A DNA stretch of 29,980 bases, from positions 1 through 29,980 of the forward strand of contig CAZMSC010000018.1 of assembly GCA_964568845.1 (NCBI GenBank), in the 5' to 3' direction. The notes under the pieces were generated by a model, which had not been told where the DNA came from, did no database searches, and saw nothing but the letters and a program-made list of their open reading frames with translations. Made by a program: the position numbers and the translations under genes. Positions 15,988 to 23,734 of this stretch are shown here, piece after piece. This DNA comes from DTBU01 sp964568845 (GTDB lineage Archaea; Thermoproteota; CALKCG01; B24). Within the stretch, counting starts at the first letter, position 1, and every line of letters starts with the position of its first letter.

Positions 15988-16203
15988 TTACGATATTATT
16001 ACAAAAATTGATATTTATATTTTGCTAGAGAGCTGTAGTTGATCGCAAGTGGATACATATCCGTTTACGCAAACTTACACCAGAAAGCTCTTGCTTTAGT
16101 CATAGAGAACATTGGAGGAACATTTAATGGTCGTGTATTTTCTAAATGTATCGGGAAAAGAGTTAAATGCTACTGTAGTTTAAGCTGGGTTAAGGCGATC
16201 GTT

Positions 16204-17494
16204 ATGTATGAAGAGATTCTTGAAGCAGTAAAACAGATTCCAGTGGTAGATTCTCATGAACACTTAGCCATTCCAGATAGCTACACAGCCCCTAGAGAAC
16301 CCATAGCCTTTTTACTAAGAGGATACTTTCCAAGCGACCTACTTTCAGCAGGTATATCTCCCAAAGAACTTCAAATCCTCCAAAACGATGAAGTATCTAC
16401 AGAGGAGAAATGGCCCGTATTCAAAAAATACTGGGTTAAGACTGAGCATACGGCGTACGCTAGGGAAGTGAAACACATAATGCGCATCTATGATGAGGAA
16501 ACATTAACTTTGGAAAGTCTTAAAAGGCTCAGCCAGAAGATAGATAGGCTCCATGGGGATAAAATAGTTGAATTCCTGGAATCTCTAAATATTAAAGTCG
16601 TACTCGTCGATATACTTGGATCACTAGACATGTTAAAACGTTTTCTTAAGGGTGAAGTCAAACTGCCGGAATGCTACAAGCCTCTTATACCGCTTCCACT
16701 GTTTCATGAACCAGTAAGGTCTTTCTATAATGTACAGAACATTGCCGAGATCGCAGATAGAACCGTGACGTGTCTAGACGAATTCCTAGAAGTCGTTGAA
16801 GAAATATTTAGGCGTTTAAAAGAACTGAGCGTCGTAGGTGTAAAAGACCAGAGTGCATACTATAGACCTGTAGACTTTAAACCCTCAACTAGAGAGAGCT
16901 GAGCACCTATTCAATAAATGTCTCATAGATCCAAACAATAGCCTAGGCTGGCCTGAGGCAAAACCACTAGATGACTTTCTATTCCACGAATACATGAGAT
17001 TTGCTAGAAACCTAAGCCTTCCAGTTCAAATACATACCGGGCACATGGCAGGTGTAAGAAACCGTGTAGATAAAGCAAATGCGGCACACTTCATACGGGT
17101 TTTAGAGCTCCACCGAGAAGTCTACTTTGACCTGTTCCATGGAAACTGGCCCTATATGGGTGATCTATTGTTTTTAGCGAAAAACTACCCAAACGTGTAT
17201 GTAAATTTATGCTGGGTGAACATAATAGACCCAATATATAGCATAGATTTACTGGAGAGAGCGGTAGTTACAATACCGCATAAAAAGATAAATGGTTTTG
17301 GAGGAGATTACTTTGCACCAGAAATGGTGCCAGCGCATCTAACGCAAGCACAAGAAAACATCGCACGTGCACTGTCGGATCTATTATCAAGAAAATGGAT
17401 TTCAAAAACAGAAGCAATGAACTTAGCCGCAGACTGGCTCTACAATAATCCAAATGAATTATTTAAATTGGGCTTAAAACCCTACAACCCTTAA
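16204..17494 (+). pseudogene. Amidohydrolase (uronate-isomerase-like), frameshifted
   Basis: Two consecutive frames form one protein of about 429 residues. The first part (MYEEILEAVKQIPVVDSHEH, with the HXH metal pair) stops at 16902. The second frame is open from before 16890 (EHLFNKCLIDPNNSLGWPEA) and carries VQIHTGHM, FHGNWPYMGD and GFGGDYFAPE. The switch falls in the run AGAGAGAG at 16891-16898; removing one base (or adding two) joins them. Length and motif order then fit the amidohydrolase_2/uronate isomerase group. ATG 16204 is chosen because a TTTAAG box lies about 22 nt upstream and the residues before it look non-coding. This may be a true pseudogene or an error in a short dinucleotide run. 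Confidence 0.75.
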
Positions 17495-17617
17495 ACTTTT
17501 ATCCAAACTTATACATCTCTTCAAATTCTCTCCGACGTGTAGAAAAGCAAACAGTTTTCCAGTATCCGTAGATTTACACGGTTACTGAATCTATGGATTC
17601 AAGTTTAAACAGTCCTC

Positions 17618-17678
17618 TTCTCCATCCCGCACACTTCCTTTCATTGCTAAGCTTCCCAAGTTCCATATCAAAACCATG
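17618..17678 (-). repeat. Coding-like repeat, copy A
   Basis: The minus strand encodes HGFDMELGKLSNERKCAGWR, then RGLFKLESIDS and a stop. It matches the copy at 14777-14837 without gaps. It lies in the 236-nt spacer between the frameshifted amidohydrolase and the GH5 gene. Confidence 0.55.
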
Positions 17679-17730
17679 AGTTGAAGAAAAGCTTAAGCGA
17701 TTTGAAGATTAGTTCATCATGGTGTTATAA

Positions 17731-18693
17731 ATGGATGTTTTTAGTCAGAATAAGAGATTGGGGAGAGGTGTCAACATACTTGGCTATGATCCAATATGGA
17801 GGTTTAGGAATAAGGCACGTATGAAGGAGGAGCATTTTAGGCTCATAGCTGATGCTGGCTTCAACAGTGTACGCATCGCACTTCACCCATTCCGTGATGA
17901 AGCCGTGAATAAGGAGTATAAGCTTTCAGATAGTTGGTTGGAAATATTGGACTGGGCTATTGAGCAGGCTCTCGATAACGGTCTTATGGCTATACTCGAC
18001 TTTCATGAATTTATAGCTATGGGGAGAACTCCGTTGGAGAATAGGGAGGGGTTTCTCTCCTTCTGGAAACAGATTGGAGAACGATACTGCGAATATCCAG
18101 ATGAGGTTTTATTTGAATTGTTGAATGAGCCTAACGGTGAATTGACACCAGAATTATGGAACATTTTCCTTAAAGAGGCCCTCCATGTGGTCCGAGAAAA
18201 TAACCGGGAGAGAACCGTTATCATAGGTCCCGCATACTGGAACAGCATCAACCTCCTCAGTAAACTCGATCTACCTGAGGATGATAGAAACATCATAGTA
18301 ACAGTTCACTACTATGAGCCAATGGACTTTACACATCAAGGTGCTAAATGGGCTGGACGGGAAGGTAAAATCGGCGTAGAGTGGAGAGGAACAGATGAGG
18401 AGAAAAAGGCAGTTGTAAACTCCTTCAGTAAGGCTCAATCATGGGCGAAAGAACATAACAGGCCGATATTCCTCGGAGAGTTCGGAGTCTACGATAAAGC
18501 TCCAATGGACTCTAGAGTTCGCTACTTAAGCTTTATTGCTAGACTGGCGGAAAACATGGGTTGGAGTTGGGCCTACTGGCAGTTCGACAGCGACTTCATA
18601 CTCTATGACATAGCGAATAATAGGTGGATAGAACCAGTATTAAACGCCCTAATCCCAACGGAGGAGCGCGGCTCCCTATGGATGCCGATCTAA
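17731..18693 (+). CDS. Glycoside hydrolase family 5-like enzyme
   Basis: 320 residues, a GH5 (cellulase-type) TIM barrel that would hydrolyse beta-linked glycans by retention. RGVNILGYDPIW and FNSVRIALHPF form the start, ILDFHE is strand 3, VLFELLNEPNGE holds the acid/base Glu, VTVHYYEPMDFTHQG the active-site His/Tyr, and IFLGEFGVYD the nucleophile Glu. SWAYWQFDSDF is the final barrel strand with its aromatic platform. No signal peptide or binding module is seen, so it is probably cytoplasmic and acts on imported oligosaccharides. Start ATG with GGTGTT about 7 nt upstream. All key residues are present; the specific substrate is not predictable. Confidence 0.93.
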   Translation: MDVFSQNKRLGRGVNILGYDPIWRFRNKARMKEEHFRLIADAGFNSVRIALHPFRDEAVNKEYKLSDSWLEILDWAIEQALDNGLMAILDFHEFIAMGRTPLENREGFLSFWKQIGERYCEYPDEVLFELLNEPNGELTPELWNIFLKEALHVVRENNRERTVIIGPAYWNSINLLSKLDLPEDDRNIIVTVHYYEPMDFTHQGAKWAGREGKIGVEWRGTDEEKKAVVNSFSKAQSWAKEHNRPIFLGEFGVYDKAPMDSRVRYLSFIARLAENMGWSWAYWQFDSDFILYDIANNRWIEPVLNALIPTEERGSLWMPI

Positions 18694-18797
18694 AGAATGG
18701 AAAATTGAGGAAAATAGTGCAGAATCACATTTATGGTTTTTATGTTCAAGGAAATATTTAAAATATACTTGGAGCTACACTGTATTAGGCTGGAAAA

Positions 18798-19454
18798 ATG
18801 TTACGTGAAGATCATAAGAGGCGTTTGAAGGAGGAGTTTAACAAGAGGTTGGAAAACCCCGTTAAGCTTATTGTATTCACGCAAGAAGTTGAATGTCCAC
18901 TTTGTGCTCAAACCAGAAGCCTAATCGAAGAATTGGTATCTCTAAGCGATAAGATTATAGTTGAAGTATATGATTTCGTTAAAGATTCCGAGAAGGCAAA
19001 ATCTTACATGGTTGATAAGGTTCCAGCCGTAGCCGTAGTGGGGGCTAGGGATTACGGTTTAAGGTTCTATGGTCTACCGTACGGCTACGAGTTTCAAACT
19101 CTATTGGAGGCTTTATTCTATGCTTCAACTGGGAGAACAGACCTATCAGAGGAATCTAGGAGGAGGCTTAAAGCCTTGAGAACACCAGCCCGTATTCAAG
19201 TCTTCGTAACATTAACATGCCCCTACTGTCCCCAGGTGGCAAGCCTAGCCTATAAGCTTGCAGTGGAAAGTGAACTGGTTAGGGCTGAAGTGGTGGATGT
19301 AGGTGAATTCCCCCACCTCGCATACAGGTATGCCGTCATGGGTGTTCCGAAAACTGTTATAAACGATAGGGTTGAGTTTGTCGGAGCAGTTCCAGAGAAA
19401 CTATTCATAGAGTATGTTATGCTTGCAACTGGAAGCCCGGAATACCTCCTATAA
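18798..19454 (+). CDS. Archaeal protein disulfide oxidoreductase (two CXXC)
   Basis: 218 residues made of two thioredoxin-fold units, the PDO/glutaredoxin-like family of thermophilic archaea. Unit 1 has Cys33-Pro-Leu-Cys36 (VECPLCAQT) and unit 2 Cys141-Pro-Tyr-Cys144 (LTCPYCPQ). Each is followed by a cis-Pro loop (DKVPAVAVV, MGVPKTVIN). These enzymes form, break and shuffle disulfides in the cytoplasm and can draw electrons from thioredoxin reductase. It could supply electrons to the arsenate reductase at 13 kb (inference). AATATTTAAAATATAC at about 18752-18767 is the likely TATA region. The DUF166 gene follows 17 nt later. Confidence 0.92.
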   Translation: MLREDHKRRLKEEFNKRLENPVKLIVFTQEVECPLCAQTRSLIEELVSLSDKIIVEVYDFVKDSEKAKSYMVDKVPAVAVVGARDYGLRFYGLPYGYEFQTLLEALFYASTGRTDLSEESRRRLKALRTPARIQVFVTLTCPYCPQVASLAYKLAVESELVRAEVVDVGEFPHLAYRYAVMGVPKTVINDRVEFVGAVPEKLFIEYVMLATGSPEYLL

Positions 19455-19471
19455 ACTTTTGTGGTGCTAGT

Positions 19472-20278
19472 TTGGCAGATAGAGGGAAAACCTTAACGTT
19501 AATATTCATATATGGTGGGGAATTCGCAGAACGGGTTGTAAGAAACCTGATAAACGATCCAAGCTTTTGCAAATCCTGCGGATTATACTGCAATTCTTGC
19601 AAATACGGCCTCTACAGCTACGTTCAGAGCATACTTGCCGCTATAAAGCTTCCAAACCCTTCAAACCTACCGGCGTTCATAGATAAACCTGAGGAGTATA
19701 TGCCTAAGTCTATACCCAAAGCCGACATATGCATAGCCTCAGGCCTACATAAAGACCTACTATTGGAACTGCCAACACACCTGAAGAAGAACGGCGTGGA
19801 AGCATTAATAGTACCTGTGGAAGACTTCAACGAAGTGCCATCAGGTTTAAGAAGGCAAGTTGAAGAACACTGTTTAGAACTAGGCTTGGAAACGGTATTT
19901 CCAAAGCCCTTCTGCTCTCTAGAACCATCAGAAGATAGACCTCTAATCTCACGCTTCGTCGTAGAGTTCCACGTAGGTAGACCTATGCTTGAAATATCTC
20001 TAGCCGAGAGAGGCGGGTGCGAGATCATAGAGTATGCGTTCGTCAAACGTAGTGCACCGTGCGGCTCAACATGGTACATAGCGAAGAAGTTGACAGGTGT
20101 TGAAACGAAAAGGGAAACCCTATACGATGCCATAGCTAGAGCCCACCACAGCTACCCATGTACAGCAACCATGAACATAGACCCTGAGGTAAGAGAGCCC
20201 ATACTTCACATAGGAGGCTATATAATAAGAGAAGAAGTTGAAAAAGCAGTGGAGAAGGCGAGGCTCCACAAGAACTAA
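19472..20278 (+). CDS. DUF166 family protein
   Basis: 268 residues. This is the archaeal DUF166 (PF02593) family, annotated in places as a possible thymidylate synthase-like protein but without proven function. FIYGGEFAERVVRNLI starts the fold. FCKSCGLYCNSCKYG carries four Cys in two CXXC pairs that could bind a metal or Fe-S cluster. IPKADICIASGLHKDL and LIVPVEDFNEVP follow, then the second conserved half with SAPCGSTWYIAKKL and SYPCTATMNIDPEV. TTG start. The close spacing after the disulfide oxidoreductase suggests a shared transcript and possibly a redox link through these cysteines. Confidence 0.88.
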   Translation: MADRGKTLTLIFIYGGEFAERVVRNLINDPSFCKSCGLYCNSCKYGLYSYVQSILAAIKLPNPSNLPAFIDKPEEYMPKSIPKADICIASGLHKDLLLELPTHLKKNGVEALIVPVEDFNEVPSGLRRQVEEHCLELGLETVFPKPFCSLEPSEDRPLISRFVVEFHVGRPMLEISLAERGGCEIIEYAFVKRSAPCGSTWYIAKKLTGVETKRETLYDAIARAHHSYPCTATMNIDPEVREPILHIGGYIIREEVEKAVEKARLHKN

Positions 20279-20360
20279 TGTAACATGCTTAATCTTTGAA
20301 AGACCGAGAAAAGGTTCGATGTGTTGCACTTATCCGGTTTAGCGGTATGCCGATAAGAGT

Positions 20361-20849
20361 TCACATGGTAGACCTTTTAATCTTCGGAAGTACTTCAAAC
20401 GTAAACTTGGCGATCTGATCCTTCGTAAGTCCGTATTCTCCATTCAACTTGCTTATCTTACCCTGCTTAACCATGGAGGCTAGGGTATTGTAGACTGTTT
20501 TTAAGGCTTTACTTGTTGTTTTAGCGAGCTCAGATGGCGTCATAGATTCTTTCCCGAGTTTTCCAAGTCTAAAACCTACGTAGGCGCCTACTAGGCTTAA
20601 GATTATGGCGTCTTCAGCAGCTAAATCGCTCCTTCTGATTATTACGCCGCCGTCTGTTACGAGGAAAAGCTCAGAACATTCTCGGATAAGTTTATCCAAG
20701 TTTGGTTCAAAGACTATCTTAGAGATTACCTCATAGGATGGGTATGCTTCAGAAAGCCATTCAAAGAAGGATTTTAAAACGGCATCGGGTTCGCCTTTGA
20801 AAGTAGCTTCTAGAGAGCCCATTTTAACATTTATCTCTATACTACTCAA
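20361..20849 (-). CDS. Small winged-helix protein, member 4 of the HerA-linked family
   Basis: 162 residues. The N-terminal module (SSIEINVKMGSLEATFKGEP, then DAVLKSFFEWLSEAYPSY) is beta-beta-alpha. A linker carries VTDGGVIIRR, and the C-terminal half is a winged helix (MTPSELAKTTSKALKTVYNT) ending EVLPKIKRS. TTG 20849 is chosen because AGAGGTGAA lies 5 nt upstream and the protein then aligns from its first residue with the neighbour gene; the longer frame from 20876 does not. The TTG overlaps the previous stop by 8 nt. I do not recognise the family. DNA binding is likely; partner and role are unknown. Confidence 0.75.
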   Translation of the reverse strand: MSSIEINVKMGSLEATFKGEPDAVLKSFFEWLSEAYPSYEVISKIVFEPNLDKLIRECSELFLVTDGGVIIRRSDLAAEDAIILSLVGAYVGFRLGKLGKESMTPSELAKTTSKALKTVYNTLASMVKQGKISKLNGEYGLTKDQIAKFTFEVLPKIKRSTM

Positions 20850-21339
20850 CGCGTTCACCTCTAAGTTTAGGTGCAACCTCGCTTATGAAGTACTTCAACC
20901 CCTTTGAAGTGACCCTATACTCACCCCTCTCCACCTTCTCAACCAGATAGCTGTTTTGAAGTTCGCTAAGCCTAGCACTTATAGAGCTTTTAGATTTACC
21001 CAGTCTCCCGGAAACCTCTTCAAGTGAAAGTGAAGGCTTATCGGATTTACCGAAAAGGTATGCGAGGTATTTGACGATTAAAACGAGTAGACAGCCCTCA
21101 TAAATAGTCAACTTCCTCATATCCGTTAAAACCGTAGGCTCAGGATGTACGGCAACAAGGTCTCTTAAACCCTTGGAAACCTCCTCTAAATCCAAGCTTA
21201 AAGTTAGATTCTTAACAAGACTGAAAGCTGGATAAACGTCCGAGATGAACTTAATGAGACTTCTCAAAACCTGTTCGGCGTCTCCTGAAAACTCGCATTC
21301 ACCACCTTCAAATGAAACCTTAACCCTAACCCCGCTCAC
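20842..21339 (-). CDS. Small winged-helix protein, member 3 of the HerA-linked family
   Basis: 165 residues. The N-terminal beta-beta-alpha module (VRVKVSFEGGECEFSGDA, then EQVLRSLIKFISDVYPAF) matches members 1 and 4 closely. A long helical linker includes EGCLLVLIVKYLAYLFG. The winged helix is SLSLEEVSGRLGKSKSSISA, then RLSELQNSYLVEKVERGEYR, and the protein ends EVAPKLRGERVE with the same Pro-Lys near the end. GTG start overlaps the previous stop as GTGA. It is probably the middle gene of a three-gene operon read from 21881. Function unknown; sequence-specific DNA binding is the best guess. Confidence 0.75.
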   Translation of the reverse strand: MSGVRVKVSFEGGECEFSGDAEQVLRSLIKFISDVYPAFSLVKNLTLSLDLEEVSKGLRDLVAVHPEPTVLTDMRKLTIYEGCLLVLIVKYLAYLFGKSDKPSLSLEEVSGRLGKSKSSISARLSELQNSYLVEKVERGEYRVTSKGLKYFISEVAPKLRGERVE

Positions 21340-21881
21340 AGAAAACCACCTCTAGCCTTCGGGATAATAGTCTTCTCAACCCACATCTGACCTTGAGCTG
21401 AAAGCTTCCACATAACATCCTTTGGATCGGGTTTGAAAACTCTACCTGAATCAGCCATTTCCTTAAGCCTAGCTGATACGTTTGAAACCTTAATGCCGGA
21501 GTTTTGCAAAAGTAGAGCTATGGTTTTAGGATCAGCCTTCTGCTCTTTAAACGCGTAGAGTAGCAACCCTATAGCTTCATACTGGCTTAACTTAGCCTTC
21601 TCCGAAGCCACTATCAGAGGGCCATCAACACTCCACTCTATTATACCTTCTAAATTTGAAGCCTGCAGACTTTTCTCGGCAAACTCGAAAGACTTCGATT
21701 TTAAAGGTTGAAAATCCTCCAGAGTCGATTCGCTTTTAAGTAGCTCTCTAAAGCCCATTGAAGAAGTCTCCTCCAAAGCCGTTTTAACGAGATTGAGTTT
21801 TTCATGTAGCTCTTCAACGGTTGAGAATTCAAACTCTAAAGAGCCGAACCAAGACCGGAAGATAGCTTTAACTTTACTCAT
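21336..21881 (-). CDS. Small winged-helix protein, member 2 of the HerA-linked family
   Basis: 181 residues, the first gene of the three-gene operon. The N-terminus (VKAIFRSWFGSLEFEFSTVE) keeps the beta-beta-alpha pattern but is the most divergent, with an added helical segment (residues of about 45-75). The C-terminal winged helix is DPKTIALLLQNSGIKVSNVS, then ARLKEMADSGRVFKPD, ending KTIIPKARGGFL. TTTATATA about 35 nt before the ATG is its likely TATA box. The 220 nt upstream are very AT-rich and hold no gene. It overlaps the next gene by 4 nt. Function unknown. Confidence 0.7.
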   Translation of the reverse strand: MSKVKAIFRSWFGSLEFEFSTVEELHEKLNLVKTALEETSSMGFRELLKSESTLEDFQPLKSKSFEFAEKSLQASNLEGIIEWSVDGPLIVASEKAKLSQYEAIGLLLYAFKEQKADPKTIALLLQNSGIKVSNVSARLKEMADSGRVFKPDPKDVMWKLSAQGQMWVEKTIIPKARGGFL

Positions 21882-22103
21882 ACTAGTAGAAAAAATTAGA
21901 TAAACCAGTATATAAATTTATTCAATTCATCCTTTAAATTCCCGTATTCAAAAACACTTACCATGATTTTCACCATAAATTTTCACGGATAAAGCCATGT
22001 GACAGAAATTTTAGGAAAAAACTAGGAAAAATTTATAGAAATTTTCTATGGTTTTATCCATAATATAGTTAATATTTTCCTCCATTGAATACCAATATAA
22101 AAC

Positions 22104-22508
22104 TCACAAACTTGGAGGCTTCTTCTGGAAATACATGTATCTACCTTTCCTACCCTCTCTGTGCAATATGTCGCTTCTAACCAAGTCTGCCAAAGTGTGG
22201 GCTACGGCGGTTCTATCGTAGTGGAAGCCGCGTTTACTAAGCTCCTCGTGGACGTCGCTAAGCGTTCTTCCAACGCTGAACCACCCGGTTCTCCAAAGGT
22301 TTAGTAGAACGCCTCTGCACGTCGATGGAATAGATTCTTTAATGATTTCTGTTTCAGGTTTGCTAAGCTCTCTATCAGGTAGGGGGATGTTTTTAAATGC
22401 GTTTAAAAACTCTTCAACCGCTTTTTTAAGCTGGTCTTCTCCGCACTCTATTTCAGCTTCAACCCCCTGGTACTTCAGCTTTATCCTGACTTTTCTATCC
22501 GGCTCCAT
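22104..22508 (-). CDS. Small winged-helix protein, member 1, divergent from nurA
   Basis: 134 residues. VRIKLKYQGVEAEIECGEDQ and LKKAVEEFLNAFKNIP form the N-terminal beta-beta-alpha module shared with the three genes downstream. A winged helix follows (FSVGRTLSDVHEELSKRGFH, then YDRTAVAHTLADLVRSDILH). ATG 22508 is chosen because a frame extended to 22547 would begin inside the TATA element. It sits head-to-head with nurA across a 77-nt region with two inverted repeats, one lying on its own expected transcription start. This is the arrangement of an autoregulated repressor that also controls nurA-herA (inference). Confidence 0.78.
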   Translation of the reverse strand: MEPDRKVRIKLKYQGVEAEIECGEDQLKKAVEEFLNAFKNIPLPDRELSKPETEIIKESIPSTCRGVLLNLWRTGWFSVGRTLSDVHEELSKRGFHYDRTAVAHTLADLVRSDILHREGRKGRYMYFQKKPPSL

Positions 22509-22519
22509 GTTCAACCACT

Positions 22520-22541
22520 TTGTTGATTGAGCAATCAACAA
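22520..22541. promoter_or_regulatory. Inverted repeat operator in nurA divergent promoter
   Basis: TTGTTGATTG and its exact complement CAATCAACAA are separated by 2 nt. The site covers the expected transcription start of the minus-strand winged-helix gene and lies just upstream of the TATA element for nurA. Confidence 0.6.
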
Positions 22542-22547
22542 CAACAC

Positions 22548-22554
22548 TTATAAA
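22548..22554. promoter_or_regulatory. Shared TATA element of nurA and winged-helix gene
   Basis: TTATAAA works in both directions. Plus-strand transcription would start near 22576, about 10 nt before the nurA ATG; minus-strand transcription near 22522, 14 nt before the winged-helix ATG. Confidence 0.55.
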
Positions 22555-22563
22555 GGAGTGCAT

Positions 22564-22575
22564 CTCTATATAGAG
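22564..22575. promoter_or_regulatory. 12-bp palindrome at nurA transcription start
   Basis: CTCTATATAGAG is a perfect palindrome placed between the TATA element and the GGTGAT ribosome site (22577-22582) of nurA. It could be a second operator. Its TATATA core could also be an alternative TATA element, although it is too close to the ATG for that. Confidence 0.45.
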
Positions 22576-22585
22576 TGGTGATTGC

Positions 22586-23734
22586 ATGGATATAAATGTT
22601 TCCTCTTCAACAAACAACTCTAAAGAAGACTCTCAAAACCTCCTATGGCTTAAAGAAATGCCCTACGTGAAACTCTACCAAGAACTCGTTGACGCAGGTA
22701 CTGAACTACTCCTCAACAGGCTTAAAACGTACAGGAGGGAAGTCTACAAGCTCGTAGAAGAGGTCAAAGACAGGTTGAAAATATATAAGGCCGTTTACGA
22801 CAAAAATGGGCCGGCATCGTCTAGAGTAGTTGGAGTAGACGCTGGTAGAAACGGCACAGAGTATAAGTTCGCATACATACCTCTATATGGTGCTATAGCG
22901 GTTTTAGTTGAGAACTGGGAGATCGTGGATGAGCCGTTATGCGTAACGGGACCACCTGACATATGGACTTCAGAGCTAGACCCAGATAGGCGTGAAAGCC
23001 TTCTACACATGGCTTTAGAATATCACGTGGCCACTAGAGCCGTGGAGAAGTGGAAGCCAGACTATCTTCTACTCGACGGAGGAATTGTCCTCAATCCCAA
23101 GCTCTACCCAAGTTTTCAAACCTCGCCACAGTATGAGGGGGACTTCTACTTCACGGTTATAACGGTGCTTGAGCTTTTAAACACGTGTAGGATGCTTCAG
23201 GTTCCGGTTTTAGGCTTCGTGAAGCGTACACATATGAACTTCTACTCAGCGTCCATGAGGAACAGTCAGATTAGAGATTCAACGTTGATGAACTTCATTC
23301 TCAAGGATGGAGAGTACTCTGAACCCTTCAGAGTTGAAAACGTGGTGACCGAATCCTATAGAACTGTTGCCGAAAACCTGAGGTACGGTGGAGACCTACC
23401 AGTCATATATTCCAGCTATATTAAAACGGGTTCAACTCCATTTAGAGTGGAGGTTCCGATGTTCTGTTTAAATAAACTTGAAGAGTTGATGTCGATAGTC
23501 TACACCATGGCGAGCTTTGACGGCATCCCATATCCGATACATGAGGCTGATAGGCTTTCAAGGATAACTAGGCCGACGTCAAACATACATTCTCTAGTAC
23601 TCTACTCTAAAGCCTTAGAGCTTGTTGAAAGTGGAGAGATGGAGCTTAAGGACCTAGACTTACTACTGCTCGAATACGGTGAAAGCTGGACGTTAAACGG
23701 TAATCTTGAGGATTTCAGAGGTGGCGATGTTTGA
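22586..23734 (+). CDS. nurA: NurA-type 5'-3' DNA nuclease
   Basis: 382 residues. NurA is a toroidal dimeric nuclease that sits on HerA and resects DNA ends for recombination repair. Residues 83-90 are GVDAGRNG with Asp85 the first metal ligand. Asp164 in YLLLDGGIV is another metal-binding acid, VPVLGFVKRTH is the conserved mid-domain strand with Lys, and IHEADRLSRIT near the end has the conserved His/Asp. The N-terminal 75 residues are a coiled arm (LLLNRLKTYRREVYKLVEEV). The length is normal. GGTGAT lies 3 nt before ATG 22586. The stop overlaps the herA start (TTGA), so translation is coupled. Confidence 0.93.
   Translation: MDINVSSSTNNSKEDSQNLLWLKEMPYVKLYQELVDAGTELLLNRLKTYRREVYKLVEEVKDRLKIYKAVYDKNGPASSRVVGVDAGRNGTEYKFAYIPLYGAIAVLVENWEIVDEPLCVTGPPDIWTSELDPDRRESLLHMALEYHVATRAVEKWKPDYLLLDGGIVLNPKLYPSFQTSPQYEGDFYFTVITVLELLNTCRMLQVPVLGFVKRTHMNFYSASMRNSQIRDSTLMNFILKDGEYSEPFRVENVVTESYRTVAENLRYGGDLPVIYSSYIKTGSTPFRVEVPMFCLNKLEELMSIVYTMASFDGIPYPIHEADRLSRITRPTSNIHSLVLYSKALELVESGEMELKDLDLLLLEYGESWTLNGNLEDFRGGDV

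Noticed and set aside
16039..16203. N-terminal extension of the frameshifted amidohydrolase from a TTG at 16039
   Set aside because: The residues show no family resemblance, and a TATA-like TTTAAG box lies about 22 nt before ATG 16204.
22564..22575. CTCTATATAGAG as the nurA TATA box
   Set aside because: It lies only about 11-22 nt from the ATG and overlaps the expected start site; TTATAAA at 22548-22554 has the right spacing.
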